Shown here piece after piece: positions 53,968-62,088 of a stretch of 64,000 bases of DNA (positions are counted from its first letter, which is position 1; each line of letters begins with the position of its first letter). A program made the position numbers and the translations under genes. Source of the stretch: Shewanella marinintestina (lineage in GTDB: Bacteria > Pseudomonadota > Gammaproteobacteria > Enterobacterales > Shewanellaceae); NCBI RefSeq assembly GCF_023283845.1, contig NZ_JAKILC010000007.1, positions 124,001 to 188,000 of the forward strand, written 5' to 3'. The notes beneath the pieces were generated by a model. That model was not told where the DNA came from, ran no database searches, and worked only from the letters and a program-made list of their open reading frames with translations.

Positions 53968-54996
53968 ATGTTTGATATTAAACCGGTTAATACTGAATTT
54001 GATAGCGCAATTTTGCACAAGATAGATACCAAAACTAAGCCGTTAGGCGCACTAGGCGATTTAGAAACGCTAGCGCTGCAAATTGCCCGAGTGTTGGGTA
54101 AAGATAAGCCGAAAATCATTAATCCTAAAATGATGGTGTTTGCTGCTGACCACGGTATTGCCGATTCAGGCGTATCGATTGCACCAAGTGAAGTAACCAC
54201 TCAGATGGTGGTTAACTTTATGCAGGGCGGTGCTGCGATCAATGTGTTTACTCGCCAAGTTGGCTTTGATCTAGAAGTCATTGATTGCGGTATTTTAAAG
54301 CCAATTGAAAATGTTGAAGGTGTGATAAACCAACGTTTAGGTTCTGGCACTGGGCCAATTCATAAGCGCGCTGCTATGACGCTAGGCGCAGTCAAGCAAG
54401 GTTTTGAAATGGCGACCGCTAGAGTTGAGTTGCATCACCAAAATGGTTGTAACTTGATAGCATTAGGCGAGATGGGTATCGGTAATACTTCATCTGCAGC
54501 TGTGATGATGTCAGCGTTAACCGGCATAAAGGCAGAAGACTGCGTTGGCCGCGGTACGGGGATTGATGCCACAACCTTTAAGCGCAAATTAATGCTAGTG
54601 GAGCAAGCGCTATTACTACACCACTGCGAGCTAGACGACCCTATGCAGGTACTTGCTTGTGTGGGAGGATTTGAAATCGTGCAGATGACGGGCGCTATGT
54701 TGGCTGCGGCCGAGCGCAATATGTTAATTGTGGTAGATGGATTCATTGCTTCAGCAGCGGCGTTGGCAGCAGTTAAGATTAACTCGAATGTGCGTGATTA
54801 TATGATTTTTGCTCACCAATCAGGTGAGAAAGGTCATTTTCTGATGTTGGAATATTTGCAAGCCAACCCTTTGTTAAAACTTGGCATGAAGCTAGGTGAG
54901 GGCACTGGGGCTGCATTGGCCTTGCCACTTATTCAGGCTGCCGTAAATTTCTATAATGAAATGGCAAGCTTTGAAGATGCTGGCATAGAAATCTAA
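53968..54996 (+). CDS. cobT: Nicotinate-nucleotide:dimethylbenzimidazole phosphoribosyltransferase
   Basis: A 342-residue enzyme that makes alpha-ribazole-5'-phosphate, the lower-ligand nucleotide of cobalamin. Family motifs are present: [44 protein letters not shown] and the late [13 protein letters not shown]. The ATG at 53968 follows AAGGGA; an upstream in-frame start at 53950 lacks this. It lies in the btuDC-cobTSUQ operon. Confidence 0.96.
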   Translation: MFDIKPVNTEFDSAILHKIDTKTKPLGALGDLETLALQIARVLGKDKPKIINPKMMVFAADHGIADSGVSIAPSEVTTQMVVNFMQGGAAINVFTRQVGFDLEVIDCGILKPIENVEGVINQRLGSGTGPIHKRAAMTLGAVKQGFEMATARVELHHQNGCNLIALGEMGIGNTSSAAVMMSALTGIKAEDCVGRGTGIDATTFKRKLMLVEQALLLHHCELDDPMQVLACVGGFEIVQMTGAMLAAAERNMLIVVDGFIASAAALAAVKINSNVRDYMIFAHQSGEKGHFLMLEYLQANPLLKLGMKLGEGTGAALALPLIQAAVNFYNEMASFEDAGIEI

Positions 54997-55007
54997 GGGC
55001 GCTACAC

Positions 55008-55787
55008 ATGAGTCAGTGGCAAAAACAGTTCAACCTATTTTTTATTGCGATGGGATTTTTTACCCGTATACCTATGCCTAAATGGATAGAGGTTGATGCT
55101 GATAAGCTCAATAAGGCCAGTCGTTATTTTGGCTTAGTAGGCTTGCTAGTGGGCAGCATAAGTGCGCTGGTATATAGCTTAATGCTGTATTGGGTGTCGC
55201 CGTCCATAGCGATTGTATTTGCCATGATCACCAGCGTATTAGTTACTGGTGGCTTTCATGAAGATGGTCTTGCCGATACGGCTGATGGACTCGGTGGTGG
55301 CTGGACGGTCGAAGCCAAGCTAAGCATTATGAAAGACTCTCGCCTTGGCAGTTATGGCGCACTGGCACTGGTGCTAGCCTTATTTTTAAAATGGCAGTTA
55401 CTGACCGAGATATCGCTGTTTAACCCCAATAATGTCAGCCTCGCATTAATCGTTGGTCACTGTTTAAGCCGAGTTTTAGCGGCCAGTTTTATATTTTCAG
55501 AGCAATATGTCAGCGATACCGATACCAGTAAAAGTAAGCCGTTAGCCCAGCACCAAGGGATTAATGAACTATCGATTTTATTAGCTTCAGGCGTATTAGT
55601 GTTGCTCATAGTGGGCGCGATACCAGCACTTATGTTAGTGCTAGGGCTTTGTATGGTGCGCTTTTGTTTAGTAAAGCTGTTTAGAAAGCAGCTTGGCGGT
55701 TATACCGGTGACACCCTAGGGGCTGCACAGCAAGTGGCTGAGTTAGCTTGTTATCTGTTATTGCTTATTTTAGGAGTTAGTTGGTGA
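55008..55787 (+). CDS. cobS: Adenosylcobinamide-GDP ribazoletransferase (cobalamin synthase)
   Basis: A 259-residue inner-membrane enzyme joining adenosylcobinamide-GDP with alpha-ribazole (or its phosphate). It shows FFTRIPMPKWI near the start, the metal-binding GGFHEDGLADTADGLGGG, MKDSRLGSYGALAL and GGYTGDTLGAAQQVAE. About five to six membrane segments. It starts 11 bp after cobT and overlaps cobU, which makes its GDP-activated substrate. Confidence 0.96.
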   Translation: MSQWQKQFNLFFIAMGFFTRIPMPKWIEVDADKLNKASRYFGLVGLLVGSISALVYSLMLYWVSPSIAIVFAMITSVLVTGGFHEDGLADTADGLGGGWTVEAKLSIMKDSRLGSYGALALVLALFLKWQLLTEISLFNPNNVSLALIVGHCLSRVLAASFIFSEQYVSDTDTSKSKPLAQHQGINELSILLASGVLVLLIVGAIPALMLVLGLCMVRFCLVKLFRKQLGGYTGDTLGAAQQVAELACYLLLLILGVSW

Positions 55788-56326
55788 TCCACTTAGTCTT
55801 AGGTGGTGCTCGCAGCGGCAAAAGCCGTTTTGCAGAGTCACAAGTGTTGCAATGCGTTAATGGTGCAGAAGCCGATTTGGCTAAAAACTGTTTTTATTTT
55901 GCTACCGCTCAGGCATTAGATGCAGAGATGCATGAGCGTATTCAACATCATCAGTCCCAACGAGAAATAGATGGTATTGCTTGGCAAACCATAGAGTGCC
56001 CTCTGGAATTAACTAAGGCATTAGAGACTTATTCTACAACTAACAGCGTGATTTTAGTGGACTGCTTAACGCTTTGGTTGACCAACCATCTAATGCAATC
56101 CATGGATGATTGGGAGCAGGTTAAAACTCGTCTTTTAAAGACGTTAAGCTGTTTGCCAGGTGAGGTTATATTAGTTAGTAATGAGGTCGGTTGTGGCATT
56201 GTACCCATGGGGGAACTAAGCCGTCGATTTGTGGATGAAGCGGGGTGGTTGCATCAAGATATTGCAGCTATTGCAGACAAAGTCACCTTAGTTACCGCAG
56301 GGTTACCGCTGGATCTAAAAGGTTAA
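55784..56326 (+). CDS. cobU: Adenosylcobinamide kinase / guanylyltransferase
   Basis: A 180-residue bifunctional enzyme: P-loop LGGARSGKSRFAE at the N-terminus, the guanylylated-histidine region YFATAQALDAEMHERIQHHQ, then LVDCLTLWLTNHL and VSNEVGCGIVPMGELSRRF. It phosphorylates adenosylcobinamide and then adds GMP. GTG 55784 overlaps the cobS stop (GTGA) and has AGGAG before it, so this start is preferred over TTG 55781. Same operon. Confidence 0.95.
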   Translation: MIHLVLGGARSGKSRFAESQVLQCVNGAEADLAKNCFYFATAQALDAEMHERIQHHQSQREIDGIAWQTIECPLELTKALETYSTTNSVILVDCLTLWLTNHLMQSMDDWEQVKTRLLKTLSCLPGEVILVSNEVGCGIVPMGELSRRFVDEAGWLHQDIAAIADKVTLVTAGLPLDLKG

Positions 56327-56338
56327 GAGAGGCTTAGA

Positions 56339-57946
56339 GTGACAGTAATCGACAACAATAAAGGCCAAGTAAAATGCAAAGTGTTAATGGTACAAGGTAC
56401 GACTTCCGATGCAGGTAAAAGCACCTTAGTAGCAGGTCTATGCCGCCTGTTTGTTAGGCAAGGCGTTAACGTTGCACCGTTTAAGCCACAAAATATGGCG
56501 CTCAATAGCGCGGTAACAATAGATGGTGGCGAGATTGGGCGTGCACAGGCTTTGCAAGCCGTTGCTTGTAAGCTAGAACCACAAATCGACTTTAATCCAA
56601 TTCTATTAAAACCTAGCTCAGACACTGGCTCGCAAGTCATCGTGCACGGCAAAGCTTTGATGAAGATGGAAGCGGAAGATTACTTTGGTAAAAACGCCAA
56701 TGGTTATCGGGTTAAAGCTATGGCGGCAGTAAAACAGTCGTATAACCGATTGGTTACTGATTACGACATGCTAATGGTTGAAGGTGCTGGTAGCCCTGCT
56801 GAAATTAATCTGCGTGAAGGCGATATTGCCAATATGGGCTTTGCCGAAGAAGTTGATTGCCCAGTTATCATCATTGCTGATATCGACAAAGGTGGCGTGT
56901 TTGCCCATTTGGTGGGAACGCTTGCACTGCTAAGCGAGTCTGAACAAGCGCGAGTTAAAGGTTTTGTGATTAATCGTTTTCGCGGCGATATTAGCTTATT
57001 ACAAGGCGGATTAGATTGGTTAGAACACTACACTCAAAAGCCAGTATTAGGCGTGTTACCTTATTTGCACGACCTGCACCTAGATGCCGAAGACGCGTTA
57101 ATCGCTGCGCCTGATAAATCCTCAGATACTAAACTTAAAGTCTTAGTATTAGTGCTGCCACGTATTAGTAATCATACCGACTTTGATCCACTAAGATTAC
57201 ACCCACAAATCGATTTCAATTATGTGTCATTGCAAACGCAAGCACAGAACTCAAATAGAGGCGCTAACACGCTTCCACAAGCGGATTTAATCATTATTCC
57301 GGGCAGTAAAAATGTACGCGCCGATCTCGATTTTATTCGTCAGCAAGGCTGGGATAGTGCAATTGAAAAGCACCTGCGTTATGGCGGTAAAGTGTTGGGG
57401 ATCTGTGGCGGTTACCAGATGCTGGGGATTATTATTGATGATCCTCAAGGCGTTGAAGATACACCTGGCAATAGTGAAGGTTTAGGTCTGCTACCCCTAG
57501 CGACTGAGCTGACGCATCATAAAATTTTGCAGCAAGTTGAGGGGAGTTTACATCTTATTGATGAAAATGCAGCCGTGGCGGGTTATGAGATCCACTGCGG
57601 ACGTTCTCGCTCGTTAATGCCATTGACTCAGCCTTTGCTGTTACGGGCTAAAAACGATTCAGAACAAGAGGCTGGCTCAACAATAGAACCAAGTGCAGAT
57701 AATCAACAAGCGTCGACCGCGCCTGAGGGGATGCTATCTAGCGATGGTCAAATATTGGGTACCTATGTGCACGGCTTATTTGACTCGCCTGCGGCATGCC
57801 AGTTGATCTTGAAGTGGGCGGGAATGCAAAACGCGGAAGTTGTCGATGTAAACCAAGTGCGCGAGCAACAGTTAAATAGGTTAGCAGATGTATTAGAACA
57901 GCATTTAGATCTTGATCGACTCGATCAGATCTGGGATCCACATTAA
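56339..57946 (+). CDS. cobQ: Cobyric acid synthase
   Basis: A 535-residue glutamine-dependent amidotransferase (CobQ/CbiP) amidating adenosylcobyrinic diamide. N-terminal ATPase part: [33 protein letters not shown], then [13 protein letters not shown]-terminal glutaminase: Cys in [10 protein letters not shown] and His in [10 protein letters not shown] charged, low-complexity insert (about residues 438-465) makes it slightly longer than the 506-residue Salmonella CbiP. It starts with GTG after AAGAGAGG. It is the last gene of the riboswitch operon. Confidence 0.95.
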   Translation: MTVIDNNKGQVKCKVLMVQGTTSDAGKSTLVAGLCRLFVRQGVNVAPFKPQNMALNSAVTIDGGEIGRAQALQAVACKLEPQIDFNPILLKPSSDTGSQVIVHGKALMKMEAEDYFGKNANGYRVKAMAAVKQSYNRLVTDYDMLMVEGAGSPAEINLREGDIANMGFAEEVDCPVIIIADIDKGGVFAHLVGTLALLSESEQARVKGFVINRFRGDISLLQGGLDWLEHYTQKPVLGVLPYLHDLHLDAEDALIAAPDKSSDTKLKVLVLVLPRISNHTDFDPLRLHPQIDFNYVSLQTQAQNSNRGANTLPQADLIIIPGSKNVRADLDFIRQQGWDSAIEKHLRYGGKVLGICGGYQMLGIIIDDPQGVEDTPGNSEGLGLLPLATELTHHKILQQVEGSLHLIDENAAVAGYEIHCGRSRSLMPLTQPLLLRAKNDSEQEAGSTIEPSADNQQASTAPEGMLSSDGQILGTYVHGLFDSPAACQLILKWAGMQNAEVVDVNQVREQQLNRLADVLEQHLDLDRLDQIWDPH

Positions 57947-58275
57947 CCTAGCAATGTTTAATCGTGCCTAAACGAAAAATGTATTTATAGGGCTTAAAGA
58001 AGATAAAGGTGCTAAATGGTGTAAAAGCCATCTTTTTGCTTGAAAGTTAAACGTTGGTTGTGTGCTAACTGAACGATTGAAATATGGTGTGCGGACATCA
58101 TAATTAGACTTGGTTAAACCCTCACCAGCTCTGAGTTTGTTCTATATTTTTAACAGTAAAAATTAAAGGCGTTTTAGTTGCAGCTAAGTATTGCTTTAGA
58201 CGGTTGAATGTTGAGCATTTAGAAATGATTTTGAAAAGTAGAATTGGTGTTTAAGGGATAAAATAGGAATGGAAT
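57947..58275. other. Gene-free stretch between cobQ and cobO
   Basis: About 330 bp. No second B12 box, terminator or gene was recognised, so cobO may be read from its own promoter here or by read-through from cobQ. Confidence 0.4.
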
Positions 58276-58893
58276 ATGGCAGATAATAAGTCGGCAGAAG
58301 CAGCCAAAGCAGAGCGCCATAAAGCGCGTCAGCAGCGGATCAAAGAGGGCGTAGATGCCAAGATCGCCCGTGCTCAAGAAGAAAAGGGGATTTTGCTGGT
58401 ATTAACCGGTAACGGTAAAGGTAAATCTACCTCTGGATTTGGCACGGTAGCCCGTGCAGTGGGCCATGGTAAAAAGGCGGCTGTGGTACAGTTTATTAAA
58501 GGTAACTGGGACTGTGGTGAGCGCACGTTGCTTGAAGGTGCCGGCGTTGAGTTCCATGTCATGGGTACCGGCTTTACCTGGGAAACCCAAGACCGCGAAA
58601 AAGATACTGCTGCCGCAGTAAAAGCTTGGGAAGCGACTGAGAAACTGCTACAAGATGAAACTATTGATTTAGTTATGCTAGATGAGCTCACCTATATGGT
58701 CAGCTACCACTATCTAGAAGTAGAGCGAGTGATTGAAGCGTTAAAGAAGCGCCCACCAATGCAGCATGTGATAGTAACGGGAAGAGCTTGCCATAGGGCT
58801 ATCGTGGAGCTTGCGGATACGGTTAGCGAGGTGCAGCCAATCAAACATGCGTTTGAGGCAGGCATCAAAGCTCAACCCGGCTTCGATTACTAA
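58276..58893 (+). CDS. cobO: Cob(I)yrinic acid a,c-diamide adenosyltransferase
   Basis: A 205-residue enzyme of the CobA/CobO/BtuR family, adding the 5'-deoxyadenosyl group to reduced corrinoids. It has the modified P-loop LVLTGNGKGKSTSGFGT, QFIKGNWDCGERTLLE, LVMLDELTYMVSYHYL and VIVTGRACHRAIVELAD. It is the size of E. coli BtuR (196 residues). AGGAATGGA precedes the ATG. In this salvage cluster it adenosylates imported cobinamide before CobU. Confidence 0.96.
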   Translation: MADNKSAEAAKAERHKARQQRIKEGVDAKIARAQEEKGILLVLTGNGKGKSTSGFGTVARAVGHGKKAAVVQFIKGNWDCGERTLLEGAGVEFHVMGTGFTWETQDREKDTAAAVKAWEATEKLLQDETIDLVMLDELTYMVSYHYLEVERVIEALKKRPPMQHVIVTGRACHRAIVELADTVSEVQPIKHAFEAGIKAQPGFDY

Positions 58894-58917
58894 ATTTCTT
58901 CCTGCTAGCTTCTGTAG

Positions 58918-59140
58918 CGTTATTGTCTGCGCTTTCTCACCCAATCACATACTACTCGTATGCTCATGGGCTGAGAAAGCTTGACGGCTTAGCTACAAAA
59001 GCGATCAGTTTGAAATTGCTTTCTTCGCCTTGTTTGTTGTGGGGTTATTGTCTGCATTTCCTCATCGAGCCAACCGGGTTTTAGAAAGAGACGTATGCTT
59101 GTGGGCTAGCCATTTTAGATAAATTTGACGGCTTTGCCAT
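58918..59140. repeat. Two imperfect copies of an intergenic repeat
   Basis: Copy one (58918-58997) and copy two (59042-59140) share ttattgtctgc, a cgtatgct with a following (a/g)tgggct, and ttgacggctt(a/t)gc in the same order and nearly the same spacing. This fills most of the 300-bp gap between cobO and btuF. It resembles a dispersed non-coding repeat, not a gene. Confidence 0.55.
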
Positions 59141-59196
59141 AAGCTCGAGTGCTACGAAGTATCGCTGCTAATTGCAGCTCATCTAAAAAGGATTTT

Positions 59197-60024
59197 ATGA
59201 ACATCTTGTGTAAGTTACTACTGGCGTTGAGCCTGTTTATCTCTGTATCTGCCTCTGCTGTTGAAGCGCCTGCTAAGCGGATCGTTGCGCTTTCGCCACA
59301 CTCGGTTGAGATGCTTTATGCCATTGGTGCGGGTGACTCAATTGTGGCGACGACTGAATATGCAGACTTTCCTGAAGCAGCGCTTGATATTCCGCGTATT
59401 GGTGGTTATCACGGGGTGCAGATTGAGCGTATTTTAGAGTTAAACCCTGATCTTGTGGTTGTGTGGGCGAGTGGCAATAAGGCTGAAGATATTACGCGAA
59501 TAAAAGAACTTGGCTTTAAAGTGTTTGATAGTAATCCTGATACTCTTGAGGCGGTTGCTGATGAGTTAGAGTCACTTGGTGAGCTTACAGGACATCAAGC
59601 TCAAGCAAAGCAAGTTGCTGATGATTACCGTGTTAAGTTAGCTAAGCTACGCAGTGATAATTTTGCGAAAGCAGAAGTAAAAGTCTTTTATCAGCTGTGG
59701 TCTACGCCATTAATGACAGTAGCGAAAAACAGCTGGATCCAACAGATTATTAGTGTTTGCCATGGTGACAATGTGTTTGTTGATTCTGCCAGTGATTACC
59801 CACATGTCAGTTTAGAAACCATATTGTTAAAGCTACCAGAGGTGATATTGCAGAGCCAAGATGAAGGTAATATTATCGGCGTGGATTGGAGCCAATGGGC
59901 AGAGATCCCAGCGGTTAAAAATCAGCATATTTATCAGCTAAATGCTGATTTATTACATCGTGCTGCACCAAGAGCCTTGCTAGGTGTCGAAGCATTGTGT
60001 GACGCCTTAGATAAAGCGCGATAA
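59197..60024 (+). CDS. btuF: Vitamin B12 periplasmic binding protein
   Basis: A 275-residue exported binding protein with a signal peptide (residues 1-22, cut after ASA). The BtuF/FhuD fold is clear: RIVALSPHSVEMLYAIGAGD, PRIGGYHGVQIERILEL-like stretch (positions 60-77), NPDLVVVWASGN, and LWSTPLMTVAKNSWIQQII. It delivers cobalamin or cobinamide to BtuCD, whose genes are 4 kb upstream in the same direction. The ATG at 59197 follows AAAAAGGA. It is separated from cobO by a repeat region. Confidence 0.92.
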   Translation: MNILCKLLLALSLFISVSASAVEAPAKRIVALSPHSVEMLYAIGAGDSIVATTEYADFPEAALDIPRIGGYHGVQIERILELNPDLVVVWASGNKAEDITRIKELGFKVFDSNPDTLEAVADELESLGELTGHQAQAKQVADDYRVKLAKLRSDNFAKAEVKVFYQLWSTPLMTVAKNSWIQQIISVCHGDNVFVDSASDYPHVSLETILLKLPEVILQSQDEGNIIGVDWSQWAEIPAVKNQHIYQLNADLLHRAAPRALLGVEALCDALDKAR

Positions 60025-60036
60025 CACTTTTATCTA

Positions 60037-60072
60037 GACGCAAAGCCTGTTGATTGCAGGCTTTTTGCGTCA
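60037..60072 (+). terminator. Rho-independent terminator of btuF
   Basis: gacgcaaagcctg (60037-60049) pairs with caggctttttgcgtc (60057-60071) with a small bulge, directly after the btuF stop. Confidence 0.7.
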
Positions 60073-60209
60073 TGAATCTTTTCAATAAACTTCATAATTG
60101 CCAAAAATAACTGTGGAACTCACTTCAAAATAATCTGCTCTACCTAGTTATATATCTAATGTTGACCAATACTTAGAGCTGTAATAGGCAAACAACGGGC
60201 TGAAGGCGA

Positions 60210-60767
60210 ATGGATAATCCTGTAAATACGATGCTGAGTAAAGGTTGGAAGTGGTTTGTGATGGTTGGAGCTGTAGTGGCGCTTGGTGGCATTTTTGCTA
60301 TTAGCTTACCTGTGGCTGTAGGCGTTACTATTACCGCGATAATCGGCGCTATCTTTCTGGTGTTGGGGGTAGTTCAGTTGTATCACATCTTTAGCATTCC
60401 AAAGTGGAAATCCAGCTTTTGGTATGTCATCAGCGCACTGTTTTACCTGATTGGCGGCATCATGATTATCGCTGAGCCTTATGTCGGCTTGTTTACCATT
60501 ACGGTAATGATGATAACTATTATGTTGTTTAATGGCGTGACACGAATGTTCTTTGGTTTTAATAGCCGTAATAACTTAGCGGGATGGCGCTGGATTGTGG
60601 TTAGTGGTTTAGTTTCGACTGCGATTGCGGTTTACTTCTTTTCTTTAATGGGCAATCCCGAGTTTTCATTATCTATTTTGGGTGTGTTTATTGGTGTCTC
60701 ATTTCTATTTGAGGGGATTAGCTTTATTTTTATCGGTATGCAGATGAAGAAGGCTATCGTTAAATAA
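60210..60767 (+). CDS. HdeD-family (DUF308) membrane protein
   Basis: A 185-residue inner-membrane protein with six hydrophobic segments arranged as three repeats, as in HdeD: WKWFVMVGAVVALGGIFAI, then FWYVISALFYLIGGIMIIAEP and WRWIVVSGLVSTAIAVYFF. HdeD of E. coli is linked to acid resistance at high cell density; the role here is by analogy. It is single-gene. Confidence 0.9.
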   Translation: MDNPVNTMLSKGWKWFVMVGAVVALGGIFAISLPVAVGVTITAIIGAIFLVLGVVQLYHIFSIPKWKSSFWYVISALFYLIGGIMIIAEPYVGLFTITVMMITIMLFNGVTRMFFGFNSRNNLAGWRWIVVSGLVSTAIAVYFFSLMGNPEFSLSILGVFIGVSFLFEGISFIFIGMQMKKAIVK

Positions 60768-60922
60768 TCGAGATAATTTAACCGTAGTTATACTTACTTG
60801 GCGTAACAGATACTTTACCTGTTGCGCCTTTTCATGTTTAAGTGAAGACTTAAATAGCTTTGTTGGCGCAAGGTTTTCAACTTACTCATTCCAAATAATA
60901 TCAATAATAAAAGGACTTGATC

Positions 60923-61306
60923 ATGACTACGCTACTCATCTGCTTGTTTATCGCTATGTTGTTACCTTATGCCGCAAAGGGCCCCGTTGCTGTGGCGATG
61001 GCCAAACTTGGCGGATACGACAATAATCACCCTCGAGATCAGCAAGCAAAGCTGACTGGCTTCGGTGCTCGCGCGGTAGCAGGTCACCAAAACTCTTTTG
61101 AGTCGTTGCTTATTTTTGGTTTGTCTGTGGTGGTGGTTATTGCGGCTGGGAAAGTAAATGCCTTGGCTGAAACCGCGGCAATTGTACATGTGGTAGCACG
61201 CATTGCTTATCAACTTTTATATTTGATGGATAAAGGTACACTGCGTTCTCTATCTTGGTTTGTGGCTATTTTTGCTTCATTCACGGTATTTTTTCAGGCG
61301 GTTTAA
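60923..61306 (+). CDS. MAPEG-family membrane protein
   Basis: A 127-residue membrane protein of the MAPEG superfamily (four segments), with GARAVAGHQNSFESLLIFG in the typical R..xN..E position and HVVARIAYQLLYLMDKGTLR near the end. Eukaryotic members use glutathione; bacterial ones are mostly uncharacterised. The ATG at 60923 follows AAAAGGA. Confidence 0.88.
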   Translation: MTTLLICLFIAMLLPYAAKGPVAVAMAKLGGYDNNHPRDQQAKLTGFGARAVAGHQNSFESLLIFGLSVVVVIAAGKVNALAETAAIVHVVARIAYQLLYLMDKGTLRSLSWFVAIFASFTVFFQAV

Positions 61307-61540
61307 AAGAAGATTCTAGTTTTAAAAGAAGAACCTAGGAAAAACCGGTTCTAGGAAGAGCTAAGACGATAGAAGCAAAGATGGTACAAGCTGAGGCAAA
61401 AGAGTTGGAAAAGACGGAAAAGAGTGGAAGGTTATAGCTTTTGTGTCAGGTCGTAGACCGTTCGTCTTTGCTTTAATCCGTTCTTATCCGTCTTTGTTTA
61501 TTCGACTCTCAACCGTCTCAGCTTTATTTGGCGCTAGAAC
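61307..61540. other. Purine-rich then pyrimidine-rich intergenic stretch
   Basis: About 230 bp. 61320-61435 is strongly purine-rich on the plus strand and 61450-61525 pyrimidine-rich with repeated cgtctttg/ccgttc motifs. The two halves could pair imperfectly (aagacggaaaag against tccgtcttt). It could act as a terminator region or folded RNA; no gene was found. Confidence 0.4.
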
Positions 61541-61921
61541 TTATCGCTTCATATTTGGGTATTCAAACTCATGGCATTGGTTACAGTAAACTTTGCTTTC
61601 CTTATGCTCAACATGACAATAAGTACAAGGTAAGTCGGTACCGTAATGTAGGCTATCATGTGGATTAGGCTCTACGTCATGACCTGCATCTGCAGGGCGC
61701 TTGGTTAGCTCTGCTATATCTTCAGGCGTCCCATGACAGCTTTCACAAGCGCTAGCGTCTGGTATGGTTTTACGCTTTGCATCGCCGTGACACGCGCTAC
61801 ATTCTATCTTGCCGTTATCACCTGTCATGATTTCTTGGTGATAGTCTTTAATTTTCATGGCTTTAGCATTCGGGATGGCCATCAACATTAGCATGCAAAT
61901 AGTCGAAAATACTTTTAACAT
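61541..61921 (-). CDS. Small periplasmic tetraheme cytochrome c
   Basis: A 126-residue exported cytochrome: signal peptide to Ala21 (AKA), then four CxxCH heme sites (CSACH 41-45, CESCH 59-63, CTYCH 99-103, CNQCH 113-117) with extra axial-ligand histidines (HQEIM, HDVEPNPH, LHYG). Its size and heme spacing match the N-terminal heme domain of Shewanella flavocytochrome c3 and the STC/CctA type. It lies 167 bp after the lyase-like gene and is co-oriented with a flavocytochrome-c-type flavoprotein, so it likely carries electrons to that flavin subunit. Confidence 0.93.
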   Translation of the reverse strand: MLKVFSTICMLMLMAIPNAKAMKIKDYHQEIMTGDNGKIECSACHGDAKRKTIPDASACESCHGTPEDIAELTKRPADAGHDVEPNPHDSLHYGTDLPCTYCHVEHKESKVYCNQCHEFEYPNMKR

Positions 61922-62013
61922 CTTTTTTCCTTTCCGGGCGGTTGCCCAATTACTTTTATAACATCAATGCGTCATTCGCTTGCGAGCTAATATTGGCTCA
62001 TTGTGCGTTGCTG

Positions 62014-62046
62014 GGCGTTATCAAAGGGAGCGGTATTGATAACGCC
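62014..62046. other. Stem-loop between the lyase-like and cytochrome genes
   Basis: ggcgttatcaa (62014-62024) pairs perfectly over 11 bp with ttgataacgcc (62036-62046), loop of 11. It has no T run, so partial termination, RNA processing or protection is more likely than full termination. It could set a different level for the cytochrome message. Confidence 0.6.
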
Positions 62047-62088
62047 AAGCAAGTGCAAATAGGTAACTCGCTTTAAGATTAAAAGGTC

